64,000 nucleotides of DNA. Source: Clostridiaceae bacterium OM02-2AC. Its GTDB lineage: Bacteria > Bacillota_I > Bacilli_A > Erysipelotrichales > Erysipelotrichaceae. Numbering within the stretch: position 1 is the first letter of the stretch; each line of letters starts with the position of its first letter. A program made the translations under genes and the position numbers. Shown here piece after piece: positions 35,018 through 45,084 of this stretch. Below the pieces are notes generated by a model. That model saw only the letters and a program-made list of their open reading frames with translations. It did no database searches and was not told where the DNA came from. Location of the stretch: positions 1 through 64,000 of the forward strand of contig QULU01000023.1 in NCBI GenBank assembly GCA_003481775.1. The letters are read 5' to 3'.

Positions 35018-37696
35018 TTAAGGCAGACGCCCAAATGTATAAAAATGCTGCTGCCAGTAGCTTGTATTGATGTTTGCATAAGAAATCGGGTCTCCACAGT
35101 GGATCATCATTCCATTTCCCACATAGATCCCTACATGGCTTGCGCCGCTGGTGTTGTAGGTCCCCTGGAAGAAGATCAGGTCGCCCGGTTTTGCATCCGC
35201 ACTTGATACCGGCGTACATACACCTAAAAGACCATCCGCGGTCAGCCTTCCGAAATTCCAGCCAACGCCGCAGTTGTTGATCACCCAGGACACATAGCCG
35301 GAACAGTCAAAGGAAGTGGAAGGGCTTGCGCCTCCCCATACATACGGATAGCCAAGATATTTTTCCGCCTCGGCCATCATTGCGGCAAACTGTTCATCCG
35401 CAAGGGCTTCCGGTGGAATGTCATAATCGAAGTAGTTTCCTGTGCCGCCTGAACCAACTTCCGGCAGGTGCCGTTCGCTGGTATCGCCGGTATCGGCAAA
35501 ATACAGGGGATTCAAATACTGGCCGTCAACCAGGACTTCTAAGTGCAGGTGGGCCCCGGTAGAATTTCCGGTATTCCCGACCTTTGCAATCACATCCCCG
35601 GCTTTGACCTCCTGCCCGGCAGAAACAAGGATCTGGGAACAGTGCCCGTATTTGGTCGTCAGGGTATGTCCTTCGTATGCCTCGCCTTCAATAGCGACAC
35701 ACAAGCCATAACCGCCGACATTTCCCGCAAGGGTGACCGTTCCGTCATGCCCGGCAAGGATCTCTGTGCCCTCCGGCATCCCGATGTCCACACCGGTGTG
35801 ATAGTTCTTTTCCCCACTGATGGGATGTACCCGGTAGCCGTAATAACTGGTCACATAAGGGAGCCAGTTGGTGCCAAAGACATTTTTGACATACTGGCGG
35901 TTTCCTTTTGTCTGCAGCAGGATCTCGCAGATCTCTTTCTGGTCTGCGTTCATCCGGGAAACGACCAGGTTTTCTAGAGGTGTGACTGTGAGCTTGACAT
36001 TTAAGATGCGCCATTCATAAGGCACTTCCTCCTGGGTTTCTTCCCCGGTTTCCGGATCAACGGAAGTTTCGGTGCGGTAACGGATCTCGGTTTCTTCTGA
36101 AAAGGACAGGGTATATTGTTCCTGGAAAAGCTGCCGCAGCACGCTTTCCACTTCATCGTAAGTAAATCCCTGATAAGCAGAAGTCAGATACCCCATCAGC
36201 ACATACGGGTCATGCTCGATTGCGCCCAGGTTATACTGGTATTCGTCATAGCCGGGGCGGTCTGATTCCACCCGGTCTATTTCCATTTGCAGATCCGTTT
36301 CCCATTCGGTATAGGTAAGCTCCGCCTGGTTGATGTCCTGATCATCTGCAAGATAGGTAGAAGCAGCCAGACTTCCCAAACCGCCGGTCCCGATATTGGA
36401 GAACGTGGAAAACAGGGATGTGATCAGGAAAATTACCAAAAGGAGAAGCAGGAGGACAAGGCAGATTACAGGGTGCCGTTTGACCGCATGGACAATACCG
36501 ACGCTGACCCTCTCTGTTGCGACTGCGGCATTTTTTGCCTGTTTCCCGGCTTCACGGGCAGCCTTGGCATACTGCCTTTTCAGTTTTTGTTTCTGCCATA
36601 TCCGGGCAATCGCATGTTTCTTCAGCTCCGGGTGGTCGCTAAGAGCCTGCCGGTAAGCAAGTCTTGCGTTGGCCTTTGCTGATTTTTGCTGTAATTTCGC
36701 TGCCTTTCGGTAGGGGGCAGTTTTATGCCGGTGATATGCCGTGCGAAGCCCTGCCTCGCCCACAAGTTCAGAGCGGTGGGATGCCTTGATCCCCACATTT
36801 TCATCCTCTGCCTCATAAATCTTTTTATGGGCGTAACCAATGGCAGTATTGGCGCCCGCCTTGACCGGACGCAGTGGTACAGGCCCTTTTACATGGGCCT
36901 TTTGTGATTTGACCTCCTTTTCAAATTTTAAGTGTTTTTTGGCTTTTCCGGTCTCCGGGTCGGAAACCGTCTCCATGCGCAGTTTCTTCCGGGCCGGCAG
37001 ACGATTTTGTGCCTGCTCTGCTTTTTGTGCAGTACGTTCGGCCTTCCGCCTTGCATGGGTGAGCTTTTTATCCTCTGTCTGCGGCGGCAGTTCATCCGCA
37101 GTAAATTCCAGCTTGGATGTTTTTGGCGGTTCGCTATCCACACCCTTTTCCTTCTGCGCTGCCTGTTCCTCCGCCTGTGCCGCTTCCTGAAAACGCTGTT
37201 GATATTTGTTCCCATGCTGATGTGTCCGGTAACGGTGTTCCTGACTGGATCTGTCTGTGCTGTCCGGTGTGGCTGAGCCTTCGGAAGAAGGAGCATATTT
37301 TCCGGTATCATGGTCTGTCGCATTCTCTGTTACAAGAAAACGTCTGGAAGCCTCCTGCCGGAAATTGCTTCGCACGTTGTCCTGTATCGGGGGCGCTGTC
37401 CTGGCAGCATCCGGTGTCTCAAAGTGTTCCGAAAAACCATCCAAAGCGGTTGCATACGCTTCGCCCTGTTCCAACAAGGACGCCGGTGTTTCCGGTGACA
37501 GATGGGAAAATTCCGTCTGTACAGGGATGTCCTGCCTGTGTGTCTTGCCGTTGACAGAAGAAGGGGTGTCCCGTGCCCTGCGCAGGTCAAAATCCTGTTC
37601 GGTCTGCCTGGCTGCCGGTTGATCCTCCCCGTGGGAATCACGCACCGGCATCCGGGTATCTTTGCGCCTCCTTTGAAATTCCCTGTCGTGTGCCAT
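35018..37696 (-). CDS. CD1108-family cell-wall hydrolase (M23 + NlpC/P60)
   Basis: About 892 residues. A charged cytoplasmic N-terminus of about 400 residues, one membrane segment (VICLVLLLLLLVIFLITSLF), then an M23 peptidase domain (YHTGVDIGMP, later GAHLHLEV) and a C-terminal NlpC/P60 domain (catalytic Cys in TSFDCSGYV, His in SGASHVGIYV). It should cut peptidoglycan to let the pore through, as VirB1 does elsewhere. The ATG at 37696 is spaced from GGAGGTG; a GTG three codons earlier overlaps that site. Confidence 0.92.
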   Translation of the reverse strand: MAHDREFQRRRKDTRMPVRDSHGEDQPAARQTEQDFDLRRARDTPSSVNGKTHRQDIPVQTEFSHLSPETPASLLEQGEAYATALDGFSEHFETPDAARTAPPIQDNVRSNFRQEASRRFLVTENATDHDTGKYAPSSEGSATPDSTDRSSQEHRYRTHQHGNKYQQRFQEAAQAEEQAAQKEKGVDSEPPKTSKLEFTADELPPQTEDKKLTHARRKAERTAQKAEQAQNRLPARKKLRMETVSDPETGKAKKHLKFEKEVKSQKAHVKGPVPLRPVKAGANTAIGYAHKKIYEAEDENVGIKASHRSELVGEAGLRTAYHRHKTAPYRKAAKLQQKSAKANARLAYRQALSDHPELKKHAIARIWQKQKLKRQYAKAAREAGKQAKNAAVATERVSVGIVHAVKRHPVICLVLLLLLLVIFLITSLFSTFSNIGTGGLGSLAASTYLADDQDINQAELTYTEWETDLQMEIDRVESDRPGYDEYQYNLGAIEHDPYVLMGYLTSAYQGFTYDEVESVLRQLFQEQYTLSFSEETEIRYRTETSVDPETGEETQEEVPYEWRILNVKLTVTPLENLVVSRMNADQKEICEILLQTKGNRQYVKNVFGTNWLPYVTSYYGYRVHPISGEKNYHTGVDIGMPEGTEILAGHDGTVTLAGNVGGYGLCVAIEGEAYEGHTLTTKYGHCSQILVSAGQEVKAGDVIAKVGNTGNSTGAHLHLEVLVDGQYLNPLYFADTGDTSERHLPEVGSGGTGNYFDYDIPPEALADEQFAAMMAEAEKYLGYPYVWGGASPSTSFDCSGYVSWVINNCGVGWNFGRLTADGLLGVCTPVSSADAKPGDLIFFQGTYNTSGASHVGIYVGNGMMIHCGDPISYANINTSYWQQHFYTFGRLP

Positions 37697-37729
37697 TGTT
37701 CTCACCTCCGATCCATTTTAATTTTTGTC

Positions 37730-40204
37730 TCACGCTTTGGTCCCCGCTACTTCATCCGGTCTTGTGGTAAGCACGCTGTACAAGAGTGTGTCCTTCGGGA
37801 AGTGGTCCACAAAAGGGATGATCACATTTCCAAAGAACAAAAGCCCCTCGCCGGGACCGGAATGGGTCACATACGAAAGCTGGTGCGGGGAGATTCCCAA
37901 CTGCTTTGCCAAAATCTGACGGTCTCCCTGGGCCTGGTTGAGCATATAGATAAAGTCCGAGTTCTCAAAAATATTTTCGATCTCACGGGAAGCCAGAAGG
38001 TCCTTGACATTCTGCGTTAAACCTGATGGAATTCCGCCCCATTTACGGAAGCGTTTCCAGATCTCCACGCTGAAACTTCCTGTCTGCCCTTTCAAAAGAA
38101 GATGGAATTCGTCGATATAGAACCAGGTTGTTTTATGTTTGGAGCGATTGGCCGTGACACGGTTCCACACCGCATCCTGCATGATCAAAAGCCCGATTTC
38201 CTTTAAGGCTTTTCCCAGTGACTTAAGCTGGAAACACAGTACCCGGTGTTTATCCATCTGGATATTGGAACGGTGGTTGAACACGTTAAGGGAACCATTG
38301 ACATAGATTTCCAGCGCCGTTGCGATATTCTGTGCCTCCGGTTCAGACTGTTTCAAAAGCAGCTCGTAAAGATCACCTAAGATCGGCATATTTTCCGGGC
38401 ACGGGTCCTGCAGGTATTCCCGGTACACCAGTCTGGTACAACGGTCGATGATCGTCCTTTCAATGGGGGAAAGTCCTTCTTTGCCGCCGATGATAAGGTC
38501 ACACAGCGACAGGATAAAATCACTTTTCAAAGTGATCGGGTTTTCATCATCGGAATAGTCCAGATTGATGTCCATCGGGTTGATGTAGTTCGTGGAAGTA
38601 GGGGAAATATCAATGACCTGCCCCTGGGAACCGAACTGCTGTACCAGCGGCCCATACTCATTTTCCGGGTCGGCGATAATGATGTCGTCCTCCGTCAGAA
38701 GGAACACATTGACGATCTCACGCTTGGCAGAGAAAGATTTGCCGCTTCCTGGGGTACCGAGAAACAGCCCATTGGGGTTTTTCAGCGTTTTTCTGTTCGC
38801 CATGATCAAGTTATTGGAAAGGGCGTTCAGGCCGTAATACAATGCCTCGCCCTCCTGGAACAGTTCACAGGTGGTAAACGGTACAAAGATCGCTGTGCTG
38901 CTGGTCGTAAGCCCGCGCTCAATCTCAATCTGGTTCGTACCAAGAGCAAGCGAGGACATAAGCCCCTGTTCCTGCTGGTAATCCAGCCGTTTTAAGGCAC
39001 AGTTGTATTTCTGTGCCACACCCGAAGCGGCAAAAATATCATTGAACAGCTTCTGACGTTTGGCAGCGATATTTTCCACCAGTACCGTCACAAGGAACAT
39101 GCGCTCATTGCGGCTCTGTAAATCCTGCAAAAGATTTTTGGCTTCTTCTCCATAGGTGGCAAGGTCGGTGGGAATGATGTCCATGTCATACCCAGATCGG
39201 ACCGCTTTCTTTTGTTCCTCAATGGTCATTTTCTGCAGGTCCGACATTTTACGCTTGATGTTTCGGATCGCCTGCGCCTGGTCGATAGACTGGATATGCA
39301 GGTTGACGGTCACGGCGTCGTTTAAGTCAAGAAGATCCGCTAAAAGCCGGTCGGTAAGCTCCGGCGCCAAAATCTGCAAAAAGGAGACAGCACCGGAATG
39401 ATCGCCTACCCGGAATGTCTTTCCATCCTTTGAAAAAGACAGCCCGGATGGGGAAATGAAGTCTTTGGTAGAAAGACCGGTCTTAGGCAGATCCGACCAC
39501 TGGAAATGAAACTTTTCCTGACCGTCCGGGTGAAGCTGGCTGTGAAGAAGCTCCAGACGTTCCAGTCCGTTTAAGGATCTTGCCTGGACTCCAAGGGTCT
39601 TGAAATTTGCCAGCACATCCGTTTCAATGCGTTCCAGACGCATTTTAGCAGTACGCAGGTCATCTGCCTCGATCCCAAAGGTAATGTATTTACGTTTGGT
39701 GAGACCGTTATTTCCTTTCTGCAACTGGTTCTTTAACATATCCCCGTATTCCCTGCGGATTCCGTCATACTCGTCGCCGCGGGGAGGGATGTCAATGCTT
39801 CTGGTAAAATCCTGCATATTGGCCCGCTGGTTGATAAAGGTAAGCTGCACATGGATCGAGGCGTCGAAGTAATTTAAGAAATCGCAGTAACCCTCGAAGA
39901 TCTGTGCTTTATCATCTGCCTGTGCAAGCTGATAGTTAATATCAAAAAACTGCACCGTTTTGGTGTAAAGGGTATCAGTCAGCCGGCAGATCCCATCCCG
40001 GTACATTTCACGGTAGGGAATGCTCTGCTGGACCGTCTGCGGGGCATCTGCTTTCAGCCCGGCAAAAAAGCCGCCTTTTTTAGACGGCTTGGAACGGGCA
40101 GACTTAGTTTTGCCCTGCTTTGCATCGGCTCTGGTCTTTTTGGCCTGCCTGATGTTTTTTTGCAGACGCTTTTCCTGAGCTTCCTGCTGCTTGTTTTTTG
40201 GCAA
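37730..40204 (-). CDS. virB4: VirB4-like conjugation ATPase
   Basis: 824 residues. Walker A GTPGSGKS at 483-490, Walker B-like IIADPENEYGPL and the late WFYIDEFHLLL box and RKWGGIPSGLTQNVKDLLAS, as in the CD1110-type VirB4 ATPases. It powers assembly and substrate transfer at the membrane. Start TTG after AAGGAGG; the 5' end overlaps prgI by about 100 bases. Confidence 0.93.
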   Translation of the reverse strand: MPKNKQQEAQEKRLQKNIRQAKKTRADAKQGKTKSARSKPSKKGGFFAGLKADAPQTVQQSIPYREMYRDGICRLTDTLYTKTVQFFDINYQLAQADDKAQIFEGYCDFLNYFDASIHVQLTFINQRANMQDFTRSIDIPPRGDEYDGIRREYGDMLKNQLQKGNNGLTKRKYITFGIEADDLRTAKMRLERIETDVLANFKTLGVQARSLNGLERLELLHSQLHPDGQEKFHFQWSDLPKTGLSTKDFISPSGLSFSKDGKTFRVGDHSGAVSFLQILAPELTDRLLADLLDLNDAVTVNLHIQSIDQAQAIRNIKRKMSDLQKMTIEEQKKAVRSGYDMDIIPTDLATYGEEAKNLLQDLQSRNERMFLVTVLVENIAAKRQKLFNDIFAASGVAQKYNCALKRLDYQQEQGLMSSLALGTNQIEIERGLTTSSTAIFVPFTTCELFQEGEALYYGLNALSNNLIMANRKTLKNPNGLFLGTPGSGKSFSAKREIVNVFLLTEDDIIIADPENEYGPLVQQFGSQGQVIDISPTSTNYINPMDINLDYSDDENPITLKSDFILSLCDLIIGGKEGLSPIERTIIDRCTRLVYREYLQDPCPENMPILGDLYELLLKQSEPEAQNIATALEIYVNGSLNVFNHRSNIQMDKHRVLCFQLKSLGKALKEIGLLIMQDAVWNRVTANRSKHKTTWFYIDEFHLLLKGQTGSFSVEIWKRFRKWGGIPSGLTQNVKDLLASREIENIFENSDFIYMLNQAQGDRQILAKQLGISPHQLSYVTHSGPGEGLLFFGNVIIPFVDHFPKDTLLYSVLTTRPDEVAGTKA

Positions 40205-40538
40205 TCTTTGTAACCTCCTTCTTTGACATAGATTTATACAGGTTATCCGTCCTGTATGGACGGTCCTTCGGCCAGAGCTTATAACGGAGCCGGTTCTTCA
40301 AAATCTTTTCTGCCGGCTGCCCGTCACGCTCATACATGGCGAAGAAGAAAAAGGGCATCATCAGCCCGATCATCAAAAGTACAGCCGCCGAGTTCCCGAT
40401 CGCCCCGCGGGTAAAGAAATACACCGGAAGGCCGACAAGCCCGGCAAGGCTGAAACAAATAAGCTGGCGCTTCGTCAGATTGAAGGCCAGCTTGGTCTTA
40501 ACTTTGGTTAAATCCTTTGGTACAGGTACATAAGGCAT
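40104..40538 (-). CDS. PrgI-family membrane protein (VirB3-like)
   Basis: 144 residues: YVPVPKDLTKVKTKLAFNLTKRQLICFSLAG, two membrane segments and FFFFAMYERDGQPAEKILKNRLRYKLWPKDRPYRT, the PrgI pattern that precedes VirB4 in Gram-positive systems. The basic C-terminal tail is encoded in the overlap with virB4. Confidence 0.9.
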   Translation of the reverse strand: MPYVPVPKDLTKVKTKLAFNLTKRQLICFSLAGLVGLPVYFFTRGAIGNSAAVLLMIGLMMPFFFFAMYERDGQPAEKILKNRLRYKLWPKDRPYRTDNLYKSMSKKEVTKIAKKQAAGSSGKASAKKHQAGQKDQSRCKAGQN

Positions 40539-40574
40539 CTATACACCTCCCATCGTAATATAGTTTCCGGTCCA

Positions 40575-41321
40575 TTAGCGTGCACCAAAATCGCGTACCG
40601 CTTTCTCCGCAGCCGGACATTCCCGCACTTCCTGAGCCGCATTTTGCAGCCGTGCCAGGACAGAAACAGCCGGTCCTCTCTGACACAGGTATTCCTGGCT
40701 GTCTCGGATTCCGGCAATATTTTCACGAATATCCATATCCACGTCGAACACATCCGAAACTGGCAAAAGCCAACGGTCTGCAAAGTATTTCAAAGGATTC
40801 TCAAGCGCCAGCACATCATCCAGCATTTCATCCCCGAACTCAAACTTTGTTGTCAGATAGGAATACGCCTCCTGCATGGCTGTAATTTCAGCAGCTTTTT
40901 CAATTAAGGATTCCTTATCCTTTGACATAAGGCTTTCCCGGTAGGCAAAGTAATTCTGTCCCAGTCGTTTCATCAGGAGCGTATATTTGTCCTGTGCGGA
41001 AGGCTCGCTTGTGAAATGTTCAAATTTTTGCTCTGCATCAATTTCTTTGAGAAGATCGCAGATCGGGAAACTGTGTTCATGGTTATTTTCTTCCCAACAC
41101 CATCGGGCTACATCCAACGGGTCCTGAAAAGAAAGAAGCGCCTCTACTTCCGCCGGAGTAAATACATGCTCAACCTTCAGATAATAGTGGAGTTCCGAAA
41201 GTCCCTGTAACTCGTAAATACTGCCGATGTTCTGTGCATCCAGCATATCCGCATGAACCTTCAAACACTCGTCCAGCCGTTCCATAAGCAGCCGCTTTGC
41301 ATCTTGTTCTATCAAAATCAC
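40575..41321 (-). CDS. DUF3848/DUF3849-like accessory protein
   Basis: 248 residues, acidic, helical, soluble. A middle stretch (LLMKRLGQNYFAYRESLMSKDKESLIEKAAEI) resembles DUF3848-type proteins (from memory). It is coupled to the methylase gene by a 4-base overlap. Function unknown. Confidence 0.6.
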   Translation of the reverse strand: MILIEQDAKRLLMERLDECLKVHADMLDAQNIGSIYELQGLSELHYYLKVEHVFTPAEVEALLSFQDPLDVARWCWEENNHEHSFPICDLLKEIDAEQKFEHFTSEPSAQDKYTLLMKRLGQNYFAYRESLMSKDKESLIEKAAEITAMQEAYSYLTTKFEFGDEMLDDVLALENPLKYFADRWLLPVSDVFDVDMDIRENIAGIRDSQEYLCQRGPAVSVLARLQNAAQEVRECPAAEKAVRDFGAR

Positions 41322-41875
41322 CCCTTTCGCTCCGGCATAGTCAGCGTACAGTTCACTTCATTGCCCCATACATCCCAGCCGGGTGTCTTTTGTCTTGCAA
41401 ACAGTTCCACTCTGGGCTGATCGCCCATGAGTTTTACGATCTTATCCCGCACCTCGTCCGGTTTCTTGCTGTGCTGCTCAATATGGGAGATCACAAACTG
41501 ATGGATTCCCGCACATTGGCGTTTCGGACGGCCTCTGGTTGCCAGCAGGCAGACCTCCGCGTTTGAGCGGGTCCAAAAGCCCATGCCATAAAACCAGCTA
41601 TCCGCTTTCCGGTTCTGTTTGAGCCATAGAAAAGCCAGCGTTTTATATTTGAATCCACAGGCATCGATCACCCGGAAGGCTTCATTGAGCTGCGGGAAGG
41701 TCGCCCACAGAAAAAGGGCACTGTCTTTTGCGGCAAGTTCCGATACCGGCAGGGCACAGATTTCTTCAATGCTCATTGTGGGGTAATGGTTTTCCGCAAC
41801 GCCGCTTCCATGTTTCCTGTCATAATGCCAGGGCGGATCGGCATAGATAATGCCGTACTGTTTCGTTTCCGGCAT
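41318..41875 (-). CDS. MT-A70-family adenine methyltransferase
   Basis: 185 residues with the catalytic ADPPW motif near residue 13, FLWATFPQL, and a late QPRVELFARQKTPGWDVWGNEV, all typical of MT-A70 N6-adenine methylases of phages and ICEs. It sits between spoVG-like and prgI genes, overlapping both neighbours by 1-4 bases, so it is made with the mating machinery. It may protect transferred DNA from restriction; the target is unknown. Confidence 0.92.
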   Translation of the reverse strand: MPETKQYGIIYADPPWHYDRKHGSGVAENHYPTMSIEEICALPVSELAAKDSALFLWATFPQLNEAFRVIDACGFKYKTLAFLWLKQNRKADSWFYGMGFWTRSNAEVCLLATRGRPKRQCAGIHQFVISHIEQHSKKPDEVRDKIVKLMGDQPRVELFARQKTPGWDVWGNEVNCTLTMPERKG

Positions 41876-42327
41876 TAGCGAGCCTGCTCATTCTTAGATG
41901 TGGCCGGTTTGGCCGGCTGTTCTTTGACCTTACCGGCATTTTCTTTCAATGCACCGGTCAGGGAAGGTTTTTCCGCTGCTCCCTTTGTCGCTTCAAGAGT
42001 TGCCTGCAAATTTTCAATAGCCTGCCCGTACCCATCGATTAAGGCATCGTTGAGCTGCTTGCGGAACTCTGCCGTAACCGGCCAGCAGACATCTTTCCAG
42101 TTGCCTCCCTTATCCTGGGTTGCGGGCATATTGACATACAGCCCCTTTTCACTGGAACAGATACGGAAGCCGTCAATCTTAAAGCATCCGCCAATCGTAA
42201 CATTGGCAAACGCCAGCAGGTTTCCCATTGGGGCGATCGGACGCACGCGGACATCCAGCTTCATGCCGTTTGCCATTTCCGGCGTCTGTGTCTCCGGCGC
42301 CATTTTTTCTGTATTGGTTTTACTCAT
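41875..42327 (-). CDS. SpoVG-domain protein
   Basis: 150 residues. The core DVRVRPIAPMGNLLAFANVTIGGCFKIDGFRICSSEKGLYVNMPA... is a SpoVG domain, followed by a Lys/Ala-rich tail. SpoVG proteins bind DNA or RNA and act as regulators. It lies between virB6 and the methylase. Confidence 0.85.
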   Translation of the reverse strand: MSKTNTEKMAPETQTPEMANGMKLDVRVRPIAPMGNLLAFANVTIGGCFKIDGFRICSSEKGLYVNMPATQDKGGNWKDVCWPVTAEFRKQLNDALIDGYGQAIENLQATLEATKGAAEKPSLTGALKENAGKVKEQPAKPATSKNEQAR

Positions 42328-42365
42328 ATATAAAATCCTCCTTTTTAGAATTGGTTTTGTTCATG

Positions 42366-43229
42366 CTATCTTGCATTAAATATGGATTTGGATAACGAAC
42401 CTGTCTTAAACAGGGCAAAAGCCAGCAGTACCGTATAACCCGCCGTTCCCCAGATCGCGCCGTGCACGTCGCCGGACGATGGGATAGACTGGACCAGCAC
42501 TGCATAAATGGCAACACAGATCAGGATCAAAAACCCCTGAAAGCCCAGGGCAAAAAGGGAACGCAGATACCCGGTTCCCATTTGTCCCCATTCCCGGTTT
42601 GCCATTGTGGAAAACGGGATCGGTGCAAGGCTCACGGTTAAATAAATCTCGATCATACGGCCATATACAATGACAAAGATCACGATGGACAGTACCCACA
42701 TACACAGATTGATGATGTTGGTTTCCAGCCACAGTCCAATCAGTTCCCACATTCCCATTGCTTCAAGCTGGGTTTTCAGATCAGACAACGCCGCCTGCAC
42801 ATCCAGGTTCCCGTTTATGACACCGGCACTTTGCGACACCACATTTTGGGCCACATCAAAGACCGCCATCACAATCGTAAAACAGTTGGTGAGCAGGTAA
42901 GTGGCAACAAAAGTCTTGAAAATCCACTTGAAGATGTTGAATGTATCGAATTCGTGCATGTTGTTCTTTTCGAGAATCATCTGGATCAGTTCATACACCA
43001 GAACAAAGGTCAGGATCATGCCCGCAATGGGAATGACGACGGTTTCTGAAAGATTCTGAATCATGGAAAACACGCCGCCATTCCAGCCCTGCGGGGTCTG
43101 TCCTACCTGATTTGCCACATCCGCAACCTGATTGTTGACGGAGTTGAAAATACTGGTGTACTGTCCGGTGATCGCATCGATCAGGCCCTCTTTAATCCAG
43201 TCTGTTATCCATTCAAACAGACTGCCCAT
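42366..43229 (-). CDS. VirB6/TrbL-like mating-channel protein (CD1112-type)
   Basis: 287 residues with about six membrane segments and the signature MIEIYLTVSLAPIPFSTMAN...YLRSLFALGFQGFLILI of CD1112-type VirB6 proteins. It forms part of the inner channel. It follows the maff2 remnant at once. Confidence 0.9.
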   Translation of the reverse strand: MGSLFEWITDWIKEGLIDAITGQYTSIFNSVNNQVADVANQVGQTPQGWNGGVFSMIQNLSETVVIPIAGMILTFVLVYELIQMILEKNNMHEFDTFNIFKWIFKTFVATYLLTNCFTIVMAVFDVAQNVVSQSAGVINGNLDVQAALSDLKTQLEAMGMWELIGLWLETNIINLCMWVLSIVIFVIVYGRMIEIYLTVSLAPIPFSTMANREWGQMGTGYLRSLFALGFQGFLILICVAIYAVLVQSIPSSGDVHGAIWGTAGYTVLLAFALFKTGSLSKSIFNAR

Positions 43230-43239
43230 AAGTCAGCCC

Positions 43240-43303
43240 TTAACCGAACAGGCCGGAAAGCAGCGGGATCAGCGTTGCACCAACCAGAGCGATACCTCCG
43301 CCT
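43240..43303 (-). pseudogene. 3' remnant of split maff2
   Basis: Codes for the C-terminus of Maff2 (GGGIALVGATLIPLLSGLFG, then stop at 43240). The matching N-terminal part is at 53499-53639. Joined at the shared GCCAT...CTG site they give a normal Maff2 of about 71 residues. Confidence 0.9.
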
Positions 43304-43413
43304 GCCATAAGCTGTTTTATCCCCAATTAGGTGTAAAACTCTGCTCGATGGCGGGCGGCGGCGTACAAAAAATCTATATGATGTTTTTAAGAGAACCGTC
43401 CCAGCGGGACAGG

Positions 43414-45084
43414 TCAGGCAGTGACCTGTTCCACCTCCGGGATGGGTTTGAGATTAAAATGAATTTCGATAGAAATGTGTCTTGTTTTATCTTCGTCAAT
43501 GCGCTCATGCACGACGATTTCTTTGATTAAGCGGTTAAGGGTGGCTGCGTCCAGCTCTGTGATGTTGGCGTATTCCTGAATGGCTTCCACCCATTGTTTT
43601 GCGTCATTGGCAAGCTGGACTTCATCAGACAGCCGCTTTCTGCCCTCGGACACTTTTGCTTTAAGCTCCGTCTGCTCGGTCTGTGTCTTTTCCAGCATGG
43701 TGTTGAAATTCTGCTCACTGATACGCCCTGCAATCATATCCTCATAAAGCCGCATGACCATTTTGTCCAGAACCTCAATCCGTTCCTCGTCCCTTGTAAG
43801 GGAGCGTTCCATTGCTTCCCGCTGTTCCCGCTGCTCTGCTTCACAGGTATTGGTCAGGCGGTCGGCAACCGCTTCCCCGTCCATCAGGGCAGCTCTGGCA
43901 CATTCCCGGATTTTCCGCAGCACATGGCTGTAAAGGGTGTCATAGTCAATCCGGTGCTGGGTGCAGTGGTTCTTTCCAAAGGCATTGTAGGTCTTGCAGG
44001 AGTATATCCGCTGGGGATGTTTTGCGTTTGTGTAGCGTATCGTCAGCGACTTCCCACACTCGCCGCATTTTATCAGTCCGGCAAACAGGCTGATTTCATT
44101 GGTCTGCCCCGGACGCTGGCGGGATTTCAGCTTGTTCTGCACAATGTCAAAGCTCATGCGGTCAATCAGCGGTTCATGCTGTCCCTCCACCACAATCCAG
44201 TCCTCCGGCTTCTTTTCCCCAATCGTGCCGATTTTGAAGCGGTAGTCCTTTTTCTGGGAAGCAATCGCCCCAGTGTAGACGGGATTCATCAAAAGGTCTT
44301 TGATAACGGAGAAGTCCCACATATACCGCCCATTTTCCGGGTCTTTCTTTTCCCATTTGGTACGGGTATTGCGAAGCCCCCGTTCCCGGTTCCACCATGT
44401 GGGGCAGGGGATTTTTTCTTCCTCCAGCCGTCTGCGGATATAGTTCGGACCATGACCGTTCAGGGCATATCCGAAAATCAGCCGCACAATCGGGGCGGTT
44501 TCCTCGTCAATGAGCAGATGGTTTTTGTCCTCTGGGTCTTTCCGATATCCAAACGGGGCAAGACACCCGGTAAACTGTCCTTTCTGCGCTTTCAGAAGAT
44601 AAGAGGAATGGACTTTCTTGGAAATATCCTTGCTGTACATCTCGTTCAGGATATTCTTGAACGGGGCAATATCGTTGTTATCACGCAGGGTGTCGATACC
44701 GTCATTCATGGCGATATAGCGGACACCGCTTCTTGGGAAAAAGTCCTCAATCAAATGCCCGGTTTGCAGATAGTTACGCCCCAGTCGGCTGAGGTCTTTC
44801 GTGATGACAAGGTTGATTTGCCTGCGCTCAATGGCTCTCAACATTCTCTGTAAATCAGGACGCTCCATATTAAGACCTGTGAAGCCATCGTCCTGATAGA
44901 CTGCTACAACCTCCCATCCCTGCTTTTCGCAGTATTTTTCCAGCATATCCCGCTGGTTGGCGATACTGGCACTTTCGCCTTGCAGGTCATCGTCCTTTGA
45001 CAGCCTGCAATAGACCGCCGCACGATAGCCCCCGGCAAGTGCCTTTCCGATTGTTCTGTATTCCATTTCGTTCATCATAGCCAT
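43414..45084 (-). CDS. Large serine recombinase of IME2
   Basis: 556 residues. Catalytic Ser29 in VYCRLSKDD, resolvase motifs ITKDLSRLGRNYL, a recombinase domain, zinc ribbon CGECGKSL plus later Cys, and a C-terminal coiled coil. It presumably integrates IME2 in maff2. It differs clearly from the IME1 enzyme (640 residues). Stop of the upstream small gene is adjacent (TAAATG); a 16-base motif shared with the other end lies just upstream. Confidence 0.92.
   Translation of the reverse strand: MAMMNEMEYRTIGKALAGGYRAAVYCRLSKDDDLQGESASIANQRDMLEKYCEKQGWEVVAVYQDDGFTGLNMERPDLQRMLRAIERRQINLVITKDLSRLGRNYLQTGHLIEDFFPRSGVRYIAMNDGIDTLRDNNDIAPFKNILNEMYSKDISKKVHSSYLLKAQKGQFTGCLAPFGYRKDPEDKNHLLIDEETAPIVRLIFGYALNGHGPNYIRRRLEEEKIPCPTWWNRERGLRNTRTKWEKKDPENGRYMWDFSVIKDLLMNPVYTGAIASQKKDYRFKIGTIGEKKPEDWIVVEGQHEPLIDRMSFDIVQNKLKSRQRPGQTNEISLFAGLIKCGECGKSLTIRYTNAKHPQRIYSCKTYNAFGKNHCTQHRIDYDTLYSHVLRKIRECARAALMDGEAVADRLTNTCEAEQREQREAMERSLTRDEERIEVLDKMVMRLYEDMIAGRISEQNFNTMLEKTQTEQTELKAKVSEGRKRLSDEVQLANDAKQWVEAIQEYANITELDAATLNRLIKEIVVHERIDEDKTRHISIEIHFNLKPIPEVEQVTA

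Noticed and set aside
43594..44853. 419-codon rightward open frame
   Set aside because: Antisense to the IME2 serine recombinase, which has all expected motifs.
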